From: Cupriavidus pinatubonensis
Lineage (GTDB): Bacteria; Pseudomonadota; Gammaproteobacteria; Burkholderiales; Burkholderiaceae
Direction of reading: 5' to 3'
Length of the DNA stretch: 64,000 nucleotides
Assembly: GCF_019602855.1 (NCBI RefSeq)
Contig: NZ_CP080766.1
Location: forward strand, 186,001-250,000
Within the stretch, counting starts at the first letter, position 1. Each line of letters starts with the position of its first letter. The notes beneath the pieces were generated by a model that worked only from the letters and a program-made list of their open reading frames with translations, had not been told where the DNA came from and ran no database searches. This document shows, piece after piece, positions 24,694-33,356 of the stretch. Position numbers and translations under genes: made by a program.

Positions 24694-25474
24694 TTTCTTG
24701 TTTTTTTGGCCATCGGCCGGGGCTGCAGCGCGTGACGCCGCTTGCTTCAGATTTGGCGATGCATTCTTCGATCACCGCCTATCCCGACTGCATTTTGAGG
24801 ACTTCCGAGTGTATCAACCGAGTGGATATCTCGACACACGCGCAATGAAAAATCCCTGAATCGCAGCCCATGAAGCTGGCGTTTGTTGATGTGTATCAAG
24901 TAATTTCGACACGCCGTTGGCGGCTGGGTAACGTTGCCGATCAATGTTTTATTACGTATTACGTAAACTCTCTACTTATCGATCATATTGTTTAGACATA
25001 ATTATGCTTATGTCTTGAGATTGTCACTCCTGCCACTTTCGTTCGAAAGTACGGCAATTTGCGGCTCCAAGAGACGCGCCAAGCGGGCGTGATCGTGCTT
25101 CATGAGAACCGGCGGGCACGGGTTCGCCCGACGAGCAGCGGCAGGTGTTTCCGGAGAAGATCATCGACGAGCTTTGCAACCTCTTCCGTTGCCGCGCGAC
25201 CGAGGTGCAACGGGGGAGCGTCACGCGCCGCTCATGACCTCGTAAGGCATCCGTATATCGTTGGCGCGAGGCTAACGGGCGCAAGGCCATGCATGCCCAG
25301 CAATACGGGTATATCGCTAGCGCGGCGCGCTGGCCGCCCTGCCTATACTGGCAGGCGCACCGGGCACTGACAGGGAACGGCCCGCTTGCGCCCTGAATTT
25401 TCGGCAGGCACCGCCGCTCCGTTCGTGGACGCATTTGGGCTGCCTGCTCGCGGGCCATGAACATGGAGAAGGGC
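24694..25474. other. 780-base gene-free stretch, partly low in GC
   Basis: No convincing gene on either strand; the one long minus-strand frame (25024-25482) has no protein character. Bases about 24750-25020 are clearly more A/T-rich than the rest of the window. They hold the palindrome at 24952-24966 and two look-alike segments beginning GTGTATCAA and ending TCGACAC (24809-24837 and 24891-24912). Further right, GTATATCG occurs at 25252 and 25308. This may be a promoter region or the scar of a lost insertion. Confidence 0.5.
24952..24966. promoter_or_regulatory. Palindrome TTACGTA-T-TACGTAA
   Basis: A perfect 7-base inverted repeat around a single base, in the A/T-rich gap between two genes. 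This is typical in size for a dimeric repressor site. The cognate regulator and target gene are unknown. Confidence 0.45.
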
Positions 25475-25894
25475 ATGCCCAACGAACAATTTCTAGCGAC
25501 GCAGGAAACGCGCCGCTCGGGCCTTCAGGCCCTGCGCGCAGCGTTGCTGCAGGTTCACAAGGAAGTTATCGGCTATGACCGCGGCCAGTACGAACGCCTG
25601 AACGGTCCCATCCCAGCAGGGTTGTTCGTGCAGTTGGTGACGGAAGACGATTTTTTCCGCTGGATGGACCCGTTGTCCCGGCTCATCATCGAAATCGACG
25701 AGGAACTCGAGTCGCCGGAATACCATGATGAAACGTGCCGCGCAGTAGCACGGGCCACCGAACGGCTGTTCAGCGACAAGGGCGATGGCGCGTTCCGCAA
25801 GCGCTACCAGGAAGCGCTGCAGGACGAGTCCGGCGTCATCGTTGCGCACGGACGGCTGATGTCCGTGATCGGGCAACTGCGCCAGTTGCCCTAG
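25475..25894 (+). CDS. Conserved-looking hypothetical protein
   Basis: 139 residues, acidic and helical with no signal peptide or membrane helix. Segments such as L-R-A-A-L-L-Q-V-H-K-E-V-I and D-D-F-F-R-W-M-D-P-L-S-R-L-I-I-E-I-D-E look like a compact four-helix protein. The ATG at 25475 is chosen because GGAGAAGG sits at the right distance; the ATG 18 bases earlier has none. No known family is recognised with confidence. Confidence 0.75.
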   Translation: MPNEQFLATQETRRSGLQALRAALLQVHKEVIGYDRGQYERLNGPIPAGLFVQLVTEDDFFRWMDPLSRLIIEIDEELESPEYHDETCRAVARATERLFSDKGDGAFRKRYQEALQDESGVIVAHGRLMSVIGQLRQLP

Positions 25895-25910
25895 TCTGCC
25901 ATCCGTTCTG

Positions 25911-26524
<614 letters not shown>

Positions 26525-26710
26525 GATCCACCCATCACTTGTCAAGGGCGAAATGCCCGGTTGACATCCCGTTAGACCGTCTGGCCATCCAGCCGATCCC
26601 CTGAATCGAATATGTGCCGGCAACGAGACTCTGTGCCCGAAGACACATTTTGGGAACAAATTTAGGACTTATCCGATTTTCTTATGAGACTTAACCGAAT
26701 AGATTTGCCC

Positions 26711-26805
26711 GTGCACCCATCCCGCGGGTGCCCCGACGAGCCAGGGGACCCCATCCTGGTTCCTTACGCTGCCACGATGGTCCCCGCCATCGTGGCATTT
26801 TTTTT
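26711..26805 (+). ncRNA. Candidate small RNA ending in an orphan intrinsic terminator
   Basis: Three consecutive hairpins lie on the plus strand in the gap before the TetR gene. They are GCACCC/GGGTGC (26713-26731), CCAGG/CCTGG (26741-26759) and a perfect 11-pair stem (26770-26780 with 26787-26797) followed at once by eight Ts. No plus-strand gene lies upstream: the nearest gene there runs on the minus strand. So the terminator has no coding gene to serve. The 5' end is set arbitrarily before the first hairpin and no convincing promoter was found. Confidence 0.5.
26770..26805 (+). terminator. Strong intrinsic terminator with no upstream plus-strand gene
   Basis: Stem TGCCACGATGG / CCATCGTGGCA with a 6-base loop and a tract of eight Ts. 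It is only oriented for plus-strand transcription; reading minus, no U-tract follows the stem. Confidence 0.8.
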
Positions 26806-26808
26806 GAA

Positions 26809-27465
26809 TCAGGTTGCTGACTGAAGTCCTCGCTCCACCATGTCCAGCAAACGCTGGCCAAGCGCCGCAGCCTCTCCGGGCTCCCTCCCACGCAGCGGGC
26901 CGTCCAGCACCAGCATGGCAAGGCCGTGCACAGCCGACCACGCCAGGTACTCGGCGCCCTGCCGATGCGCAGCCGGCAGGATTCCCGCTTCGACCATTCT
27001 GTCCAGTGCGGCCGACAACAATTGGAAAGGATTCAGCCCACTGTGGCCGGCCTTTGCCGGATCCGCATCATCTTCCACCTGGTCCGGAACGGAAAAGGCC
27101 GTACGGAACAGACCAGGCTCGGACAGAGCAAAACGCAGGTAACCCGTCCCGACGGCGCGCAGGCTCGCGCGCGCCAGCGTCGCCGCACTACTAGCCGGGC
27201 GCAGGCCACCGAGTTCGGCTTCCATGGCAATCGCGAGCGCGGACAATGCTGCCGCGCGCACGGCCCGCAGCAAGTCTTGCCGGCTGGAAAAGTGCCGATA
27301 CGCGGCGTTGGGCACCACGCCCGCCCGTCGCGTGGCTTCACGAAGCACGATGGCATCGGGCCCGCCTTCACGCGCCAGGTCAATGCCAGCTTCCAGCAGC
27401 GCTCGGCGCAGGTCGCCGTGACGATACGTCGTGCGGGCCGGCATCGTTGAGGCAGTCCGGCTCAT
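26809..27465 (-). CDS. TetR-family transcriptional regulator
   Basis: 218 residues. The N-terminal helix-turn-helix has L-R-E-A-T-R-R-A-G-V-V-P-N-A-A-Y-R-H-F, the hallmark of TetR_N, and a C-terminal all-helical ligand domain follows. The second of two adjacent ATGs (27465) is chosen for its spacing from GGGGGG. An inverted repeat lies in the 5' region (27477-27522), suggesting autorepression. The phospholipase D-type gene lies upstream in the same direction, so the target is unclear. Confidence 0.87.
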   Translation of the reverse strand: MSRTASTMPARTTYRHGDLRRALLEAGIDLAREGGPDAIVLREATRRAGVVPNAAYRHFSSRQDLLRAVRAAALSALAIAMEAELGGLRPASSAATLARASLRAVGTGYLRFALSEPGLFRTAFSVPDQVEDDADPAKAGHSGLNPFQLLSAALDRMVEAGILPAAHRQGAEYLAWSAVHGLAMLVLDGPLRGREPGEAAALGQRLLDMVERGLQSAT

Positions 27466-27476
27466 CATTTCCCCCC

Positions 27477-27522
27477 TGTACATACTGTTCTTATCTTGCC
27501 AACCAATAGTGAACAGTGTACA
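27477..27522. promoter_or_regulatory. Inverted-repeat operator candidate upstream of the TetR gene
   Basis: TGTACATACTGTTC (27477-27490) faces GAACAGTGTACA (27511-27522). The arms match as TGTACA and CTGTTC, with two extra bases in the left arm. It covers the region where the TetR promoter should lie. Confidence 0.45.
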
Positions 27523-27556
27523 CAATAGGGCGCGGCGTTGCTTCCCGACACCTCGC

Positions 27557-28990
27557 TTACAGGATCGGCGCAAACAGCTTTGCCACGTGCATCGCCACAC
27601 GCAATGGCGCAGGCGCCCGCAGGAATTCGTCTACGCCGATGCGCCGCGCCTGCGCAAAATCGGCCTCCAGCATGTCAGCGACCTGGCTGGCGAACTCGCG
27701 GTCCGCCGTCATCACCATCAACTCGAAGTTCAGCCGGAACGAGCGGTTGTCGAGGTTCGCCGTACCGACTGCCGCCGCGTCGTCGTCGACCAGGATGACC
27801 TTCTGGTGGAGAAAGCCCGGCTGGTAGCGATACAGCTTGATCCCCGCGGCCACGGCCTGATGCGCGTAAAGCGTGGAAGCGGCGAACACGACGAGATGGT
27901 CTGGCCTGGCGGGAATCAGGATACGCACATCTACCCCGCGCAGTACCGCCAGGCGCAGCACGGCAAAGACTGCTTCGTCCGGCACGAAGTATGGCGACGT
28001 GATCCACACCCGGTGCCGCGCAGCCTGGATGGCTTCGACGAAGAACAGCGAGCAGGTCTCCTGCGCGTCGGCCGGGCCCGTCGGCACGACCTGGCAGGTC
28101 ATGCGCCCGCCCACGTCAGGAGGCGGCATCAGCAGGTATGGCACTTCGCGCGCGGCCCAGTACCAATCCTCGGCAAACGCCATCTGCAGATCCAGCACAG
28201 CGCTGCCGCGCACGCTGATATGGGTGTCGCGCCACGGCGCTAGCGGGGGCCGCTCGCCGAGATATTCAACGCCGACGTTATGCCCCCCCACGAAGGCCTG
28301 CGACCCGTCCACGACCACGAGCTTCCGATGGTTGCGGAAGTTGAGCTGGAAGCGGTTGACGAAGCCGCGGTGCGTCGAGAACGCGCGCGCCTCGACGCCG
28401 GCCGCCATCAAGGTCTTCACATAGCCACGCGGCAACGCGTGGCAACCGATGCTGTCGTAGAGAAAATAGACCTTGACGCCAGCCTGCGCGCGCTCACACA
28501 GCAATGCCTGCAGGCGCCGGCCGAGTACATCGTCATGGACGATGAAGAACTGCACGATCACCACCTGCCTGGCTGCGGCCACGGCTGCGAAGATGGCCTC
28601 GAACGTGGTCGTGCCGTTGACCAGCAGGCGCACATCGTTGTTGGCCAGGCAAGGCATGCCGGTCAGCCGCGGAAGCGCGCGCATGCAGGCTGGCTCCGGT
28701 GCGTGCACCACGCAGGCGCTGCGGGCGTCGCGGTCTTCAGGGGTCATGCCATGGCGGATCTCGCGCAGCCTGTCGTCATTGAAGCGGCGCGCATTGACAT
28801 AGCCGGCGAAACGGCTCCTGCCGAAGATCAGGTAAGGCACCAGTGTGAGGTACGGCATCATCACCAGCGATCCCGCCCAGGCAATGGCCCCGGGCGCCGT
28901 GCGCACGGTCATGACGGCGTGCAATGCGGCCAGCACGCCAATGACGTGAAAAATCAGGATGACCGTCGCGACAACGCTCGGGCTTAGCAT
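27557..28990 (-). CDS. Cardiolipin synthase (phospholipase D family)
   Basis: 477 residues. Two N-terminal membrane helices (about 5-60), then two HKD phosphodiesterase motifs: H-R-K-L-V-V-V-D-G (about residue 220) and H-Q-K-V-I-L-V-D-D (about 400), each followed by G-x-x-N. This matches the ClsA layout and length. It condenses two phosphatidylglycerols to cardiolipin at the inner membrane. The ATG at 28990 begins the first helix; earlier codons of the frame add no homology. Confidence 0.92.
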   Translation of the reverse strand: MLSPSVVATVILIFHVIGVLAALHAVMTVRTAPGAIAWAGSLVMMPYLTLVPYLIFGRSRFAGYVNARRFNDDRLREIRHGMTPEDRDARSACVVHAPEPACMRALPRLTGMPCLANNDVRLLVNGTTTFEAIFAAVAAARQVVIVQFFIVHDDVLGRRLQALLCERAQAGVKVYFLYDSIGCHALPRGYVKTLMAAGVEARAFSTHRGFVNRFQLNFRNHRKLVVVDGSQAFVGGHNVGVEYLGERPPLAPWRDTHISVRGSAVLDLQMAFAEDWYWAAREVPYLLMPPPDVGGRMTCQVVPTGPADAQETCSLFFVEAIQAARHRVWITSPYFVPDEAVFAVLRLAVLRGVDVRILIPARPDHLVVFAASTLYAHQAVAAGIKLYRYQPGFLHQKVILVDDDAAAVGTANLDNRSFRLNFELMVMTADREFASQVADMLEADFAQARRIGVDEFLRAPAPLRVAMHVAKLFAPIL

Positions 28991-29262
28991 GTGCAGGCTT
29001 CCCAGGTGTCCGCCACGCGGAACCGGATCACGATGGTTCTTATTTTGGCACAGCGATATGCGTGGCGCGGCGCCCGGCCGCTGCTGCGTCGCGACAAACG
29101 CCTTCTGCGGCATTGCCTCGATCGAACAGTTCGCACATCTGAGCTAGCGCAATTTTCTGGCCGGAATCGGATTTGTCCGATTGTTCCGCCGCGTTTGCCT
29201 TTATACGCTCTCGACTCAGCACCTTCCGGCAAACCGACTTTTCTCATTTCCGCCGCCACTGT

Positions 29263-30090
29263 ATGCCTGACCCCATGAATATCGCACTGCTGAGCGGTCA
29301 GTCCGCGCATCTGAAAGCCGTTCCCGAATTGCTGGCGCGCGCCGGCTTCCGATGCAACGTGTTTGCTTCCACTCGTGCGCTCATCCAGGGCGTCAGCCTT
29401 GCCTCGTACGATATGCTGCTGATCCATGACGAACTGCCCGACACAGCGGCGATTGACGTCATCCGCACTGTACGGTGCGCGCGCTCGCGCGATCTGCCGA
29501 TCATGATGCTGGGCGGCAACGGTAGCGAGGAGGCCCTCGTCGAAGCGCTCGACGCGGGCGCCGACGACTACCTGAGCGGTCCGCAGAGTACGCGGGTCCT
29601 TCTGGCGCGAATGGCCGCACTGCGCCGCCGCGCCACAGGGGACCGTCAACGTCAGGGGCTGTTGGCGCGCGCGGGCCCGTACCAGCTCAACAGCGTCGGC
29701 CGCTTCGCAACGCTGCACGGCGAGCGCATAACACTGACCCCAAAGGAGTTCGATCTGGCCATGCTGCTGTTCACCAATGCCGGCCGGGTACTCGCTAACC
29801 GCCGCATCGAACAGGCCATCTGGCACCATGAACTGCCGCCCTTGTCGCGTGCGCTGGCCGGGTTGATGTCGCGCCTGCGCAAGACCTTGCGACTCAGTCC
29901 CGAGAATGGCATTTCGATCACGGTGGTCTATGCCCATGGCTATCGCCTCGACATCCATGAGGACAGCCCGACCCACCCACGGAAACACGGCAATCCGGCG
30001 TTAGCTCAACAGCAGCCTGATCTTCACACTGGCCTGCTGGCCGACGATCGGGCCCACGGAGTGCGCCCCGTAACGGATTCGGCGTGCTAG
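29263..30090 (+). CDS. OmpR-type regulator with a degenerate (pseudo-) receiver
   Basis: 275 residues: receiver-like fold (about 5-120) plus an OmpR/PhoB winged helix (about 140-230: L-T-P-K-E-F-D-L-A-M-L-L and Y-A-H-G-Y-R-L-D). The receiver lacks the phosphorylation residues: the acidic pair is replaced by S11-G12, the acceptor Asp position holds H55 (in I-H-D-E-L-P), the Thr/Ser is G84 and the Lys is G106 (D-Y-L-S-G-P). It probably acts without phosphorylation. There is no kinase partner nearby. The start has no strong Shine-Dalgarno; ATG at 29275 is an alternative. Confidence 0.82.
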   Translation: MPDPMNIALLSGQSAHLKAVPELLARAGFRCNVFASTRALIQGVSLASYDMLLIHDELPDTAAIDVIRTVRCARSRDLPIMMLGGNGSEEALVEALDAGADDYLSGPQSTRVLLARMAALRRRATGDRQRQGLLARAGPYQLNSVGRFATLHGERITLTPKEFDLAMLLFTNAGRVLANRRIEQAIWHHELPPLSRALAGLMSRLRKTLRLSPENGISITVVYAHGYRLDIHEDSPTHPRKHGNPALAQQQPDLHTGLLADDRAHGVRPVTDSAC

Positions 30091-30299
30091 GTGGCGCTTG
30101 TGCGCTGCTGCCGACGGATAAAGTGGCAGTACAGATGTGTCTGCCGGAAACATTTGACATTGAGAGGTAACCGGCATTTACGAGTTCAGCGAGGAAGTTA
30201 CAGATATGTTTCACTTGCGGCTGGCGCCGTTACGCGCAGCCATCAGGTTGCCGAGTAATCTTTGCTCACACCAACCCGATGTGTAACCCCAAGGAAATC

Positions 30300-30893
30300 A
30301 TGTCTGAACGACTCATCATGCTGGACGTACCTGGCGTACTGTATTCCGACCGGTCTCAGGCCCGGCTCGGCGGGGTTCCCGATTCGGGTACTTTGCGCGA
30401 TGTCCGCTTCTTCGACCCCATTGCGCTTGGCTATATTCGCCGGCTCTTCGGACTGGCGGGCGCACGGGTGGTGGTGTCGGACGCGTGGCGGCGCGGCACG
30501 CCTGCCGCCATCTTCCAGCAACTGGACCTGCAGGTGGAAGGCATGACACCTGCCGTGGCAGGCGGCCACGGCGCGGAGATTGCCGCTTACTTTGCGGGCC
30601 GTGCCATGCCGTCCACCTATGTGATCTTGTCCTGCGCGCCGGCGGACTCCATGAGTGACGCCCAGCGCGAACACCTCGTGAGCGTCGATCCGGCGCAGGG
30701 CCTCACCGTCGAGAACTTCCGGCGAGCGCTGGACATCCTCGGCGTGGCCTGTCCGTCCACGCTGATGCCGCCGCCGCGCCTCGATGCGGGGTTGCGTGCC
30801 AAACTGGCGCAATTGCAACGGCTTGCGCGCGAAGAACCCGCCCGTTTCACCGCGCCTGCGGAGTCCACCGCTGCTGCGGCACTGCACGCCTGA
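30300..30893 (+). CDS. HAD-like domain protein of unknown function
   Basis: 197 residues. It opens with L-I-M-L-D-V-P-G-V-L, a D-x-x-G-V-L motif like the nucleophile loop of HAD-fold proteins, and continues with A-R-V-V-V-S-D-A-W-R-R, which resembles the S/T motif region of HAD domains found in RNA-repair-type proteins. The second catalytic Asp of classical HAD phosphatases is replaced by Pro, so activity is doubtful. AAGGAAATC precedes the ATG. A strong terminator follows the gene. Confidence 0.7.
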   Translation: MSERLIMLDVPGVLYSDRSQARLGGVPDSGTLRDVRFFDPIALGYIRRLFGLAGARVVVSDAWRRGTPAAIFQQLDLQVEGMTPAVAGGHGAEIAAYFAGRAMPSTYVILSCAPADSMSDAQREHLVSVDPAQGLTVENFRRALDILGVACPSTLMPPPRLDAGLRAKLAQLQRLAREEPARFTAPAESTAAAALHA

Positions 30894-30913
30894 GCGAGTC
30901 ATTTCCGATGCAC

Positions 30914-30945
30914 AAGGGGCGCCACCATGGCGCCCCTTAGTTTTT
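30914..30945 (+). terminator. Intrinsic terminator of the HAD-like gene
   Basis: Perfect 10-pair stem AAGGGGCGCC / GGCGCCCCTT with a 5-base loop, followed by AGTTTTT. Confidence 0.8.
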
Positions 30946-30961
30946 GGCGTGCGAGCGCCCG

Positions 30962-31876
30962 TCAGCGCGCCCGCAGTAGCGTGGACTTGCCAAACAGGCT
31001 TTCCAGGAAATCGACCACCAGCCGTGCTGTCTCATTACGCACATCGCAGGCAGGGTTGAGCTCCATTACGTCCAGCGAAGACAATCGTCCCGTATCAGCG
31101 ATCATTTCCATGCAGAGTTGTGTCTCGCGATACGTGGGTCCGCCCAGCACCGTCGTACCGACGCCGGGCGCGATGGCCGAATCGATGAAATCGACGTCGA
31201 AGCTCACGTGCAGGTGCGTGTCGTCATCAACGCCGGCGAGCGCCTGCTCCATGGTCTGGCGCATGCCGTACTCGTCGATATAGCGCATATCGAACACCTT
31301 GAGGCCCAGCGCATGCAGCCGCAGCTTTTCCTGCGCATCGACGCTGCGGATGCCAACTTGCCGGATTTCCTCGGGACGTACCGCCGGCGGCTGGCCGCCG
31401 AGCGTGGTCAGTGGCGTGGGGCCGTCGCCGCACAGGCAGGCCACTGGCATGCCATGCATATTGCCGGTCGGCGTACTGGTCCCGATATTGGCATCGGCAT
31501 GGGCATCGAGCCAGAGTACGACGAGCTTCCGGCCTGCCTCCCGGCAATGACGGGCGACTGCACTGACCGATCCGACCGCCAGGCAGTGGTCACCGCCAAG
31601 CAGGACCGGCATCCGGCCCGCCTGGAGAATGCGCGTACTGGCCTCGAACACGCCGCGATTCCACGCCACCACCTCATCGAGATGGCGCAGGCCCTGTACC
31701 GGCGGCGCGAGCGGATTCACCGGACCAGCAATATTGCCGGCGTCGCTGACATCGAGCCCCATCCGCGCAAGCGCCGGGACGATGTCGGCAATGCGCAGCG
31801 CTTCGGGGCCCATCGTGCAGCCTCTGGTGCTTGCGCCGACATCCGTCGGCGCGCCAAACAGGGTAATCGGCTTCAT
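30962..31876 (-). CDS. rocF: Arginase
   Basis: 304 residues, within the arginase size range. Manganese-binding motifs are all present: G-G-D-H (about 100), D-A-H-A-D (about 128) and S-F-D-V-D-F-I-D (about 230); S-L-D-V-M-E-L-N-P closes the family pattern. It hydrolyses arginine to ornithine and urea. The start at 31876 has AGGAGG upstream; the longer frame is not needed. It is monocistronic. Confidence 0.94.
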   Translation of the reverse strand: MKPITLFGAPTDVGASTRGCTMGPEALRIADIVPALARMGLDVSDAGNIAGPVNPLAPPVQGLRHLDEVVAWNRGVFEASTRILQAGRMPVLLGGDHCLAVGSVSAVARHCREAGRKLVVLWLDAHADANIGTSTPTGNMHGMPVACLCGDGPTPLTTLGGQPPAVRPEEIRQVGIRSVDAQEKLRLHALGLKVFDMRYIDEYGMRQTMEQALAGVDDDTHLHVSFDVDFIDSAIAPGVGTTVLGGPTYRETQLCMEMIADTGRLSSLDVMELNPACDVRNETARLVVDFLESLFGKSTLLRAR

Positions 31877-32011
31877 GGCGCGACCTCCTGAGCATGTTTG
31901 GTGACGGCTGTACCGGCGCGAACGCCGGAATGTCGCTACCTTTCTCGTGTGTGGCACCGGGTAACGCCGCAAGGTTCCCGATCCGCCTGTCCAGAATGCT
32001 TCCTGGGCGCT

Positions 32012-32533
32012 TCAGGGCCAGACGTCGTCGTCGGGTTCATTGCCCTTCGCCTGCTTCCCCGCCTCGCCGTTGTCGCGATGGTTGTGCTTGTCACCATTGA
32101 TCGGATCGAGCACACGATGCAACCGCATTTCAAGGCGCCCGCCCATCCACAGCAGCAACATGCCGAGCACAAGCGCCAGGCCGCCGACCGCGTAGTAGCC
32201 TGCCCCCGCCGCCGCACCGAGGATCGCCGACAGCCAGATTGCCGCCGCGGTGGTCAGCCCCTGCGGGCGCTGGTGCGAGCCATGTCGCGCGATCACGCCC
32301 ACACCCAGAAACCCGATGCCGGTCAGCAACCCCTGCAGCACGCGCGAGACTGCGTCCATCTGAGGTCCATACTGCGTCACCAGGCAGACGGCTGTTGCCG
32401 CGCCGAGCGATACCAGCCCCAGCGTGCGCATGCCGGCGGCCTTGCCGCGCAGGTTGCGGTCGAGGCCAATCGCGGCACCCGCGACCAGGCCGCAGAACAG
32501 GCGCAGGAAAATTTCGAAGCTGATGGTTTCCAT
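32012..32533 (-). CDS. MgtC/SapB-family membrane protein
   Basis: 173 residues with about four membrane helices. The family signature is near the start: F-L-R-L-F-C-G-L-V-A-G-A-A-I-G-L-D-R, then R-G-K-A-A-G-M-R-T-L. A second conserved stretch is G-I-G-F-L-G-V-G-V-I. The tail is short, hydrophilic and His/Asp-rich, without the C-terminal ACT-like domain of long MgtC proteins. Linked in other bacteria to magnesium limitation and intracellular survival. Confidence 0.88.
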   Translation of the reverse strand: METISFEIFLRLFCGLVAGAAIGLDRNLRGKAAGMRTLGLVSLGAATAVCLVTQYGPQMDAVSRVLQGLLTGIGFLGVGVIARHGSHQRPQGLTTAAAIWLSAILGAAAGAGYYAVGGLALVLGMLLLWMGGRLEMRLHRVLDPINGDKHNHRDNGEAGKQAKGNEPDDDVWP

Positions 32534-32694
32534 GTGTGCTGTTGTGATGAATCCAACGCCGCAGTCTTCGACGCAAGCTAGCTTAACTCAGGGGCGGGGC
32601 CGGGCGGGAGTAACGCTGCGGAATGCACGTATCATGACGATTCGCCCCGGCTCTCCACAGCGTCCGGCTCGTACTGTTTCCACCCCGATCTGCC

Positions 32695-33066
32695 ATGCCC
32701 CACCTCGTGATCGAAATCACAGAAAACACGCGTCTCAACTGTTCGCCCGAAGAACTGCTCGATGAGGCCAATGCCGCGCTGCTTGCATCCGGCGAATTCG
32801 GCGAAGCCGACATTAAATCGCGTTGCATCATGCTGTCCACGTTTCGGCAGGGGGTAGAGGCTGCAGAGCGCGCGTTCGTCCATGCTCGCCTGTCCATCCT
32901 CGATGGCCGCGAACTGGCCGTGCGGCGCGCGCTTGGGCAGGCCGTGTGCGATGTCATTGCCGAGGCGGTCCGCCCAGCCACTGCGGAAGGTCAGAGCGTG
33001 CAAATCAGCGTCGAAGTGCGCGAAATGGAGCGCGCAAGCTACGCCAAGCAGATTGTCGGCGGCTGA
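32695..33066 (+). CDS. 5-carboxymethyl-2-hydroxymuconate isomerase-like protein
   Basis: 123 residues of the CHMI (HpaF-like) tautomerase superfamily. It opens M-P-H-L-V-I-E-I-T-E, giving the catalytic N-terminal Pro after Met removal, and contains the typical A-F-V-H-A-R-L-S-I-L-D-G-R. No other homoprotocatechuate genes are nearby, so the true substrate is unknown. It is divergent from the MgtC-like gene. Confidence 0.88.
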   Translation: MPHLVIEITENTRLNCSPEELLDEANAALLASGEFGEADIKSRCIMLSTFRQGVEAAERAFVHARLSILDGRELAVRRALGQAVCDVIAEAVRPATAEGQSVQISVEVREMERASYAKQIVGG

Positions 33067-33305
33067 CGCGCGGCCAGTGCGAATCGGCGCGCCAAAAAGA
33101 AAGCCCGCGGCCATTGCTGGCAGCGGGCGGGGCTTCCGGGAAGACGCCGGGAGCCGGTGCCATGGGGAGCGCCCCCGCACCCATGGCGATGTGAATTCTA
33201 GGCGCATGCCCAAGGGCGCAATTTGACCATGGTTAAGTCGTAGCCAGTTCCCGAACGCGTGTCGGCGGAAACTCACCCATCGTCGCGCAGCCCGACATCG
33301 GGCAT

Positions 33306-33335
33306 GAAAAAAGGAGCCGACCAGCGGCTCCTTTT
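33306..33335. terminator. Bidirectional intrinsic terminator after the H1-HU gene
   Basis: Stem AAGGAGCCG / CGGCTCCTT with a 5-base loop, six As to the left and a T-rich stretch to the right. It gives a U-tract to the minus-strand H1-HU transcript and a weaker one to plus-strand transcripts. Confidence 0.8.
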
Positions 33336-33356
33336 CTTTGCGGATCAACTGGCCGA

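Noticed and set aside
25024-25482. Minus-strand open frame in the A/T-rich gap
   Set aside because: Cys/Arg-rich without domain, signal peptide or ribosome site; the stretch is better read as non-coding.
33092-33135. Hairpin AAGCCCGC...GCGGGC as a terminator for the CHMI-like gene
   Set aside because: On the plus strand no U-tract follows; on the minus strand it would be redundant with the stronger terminator at 33306.
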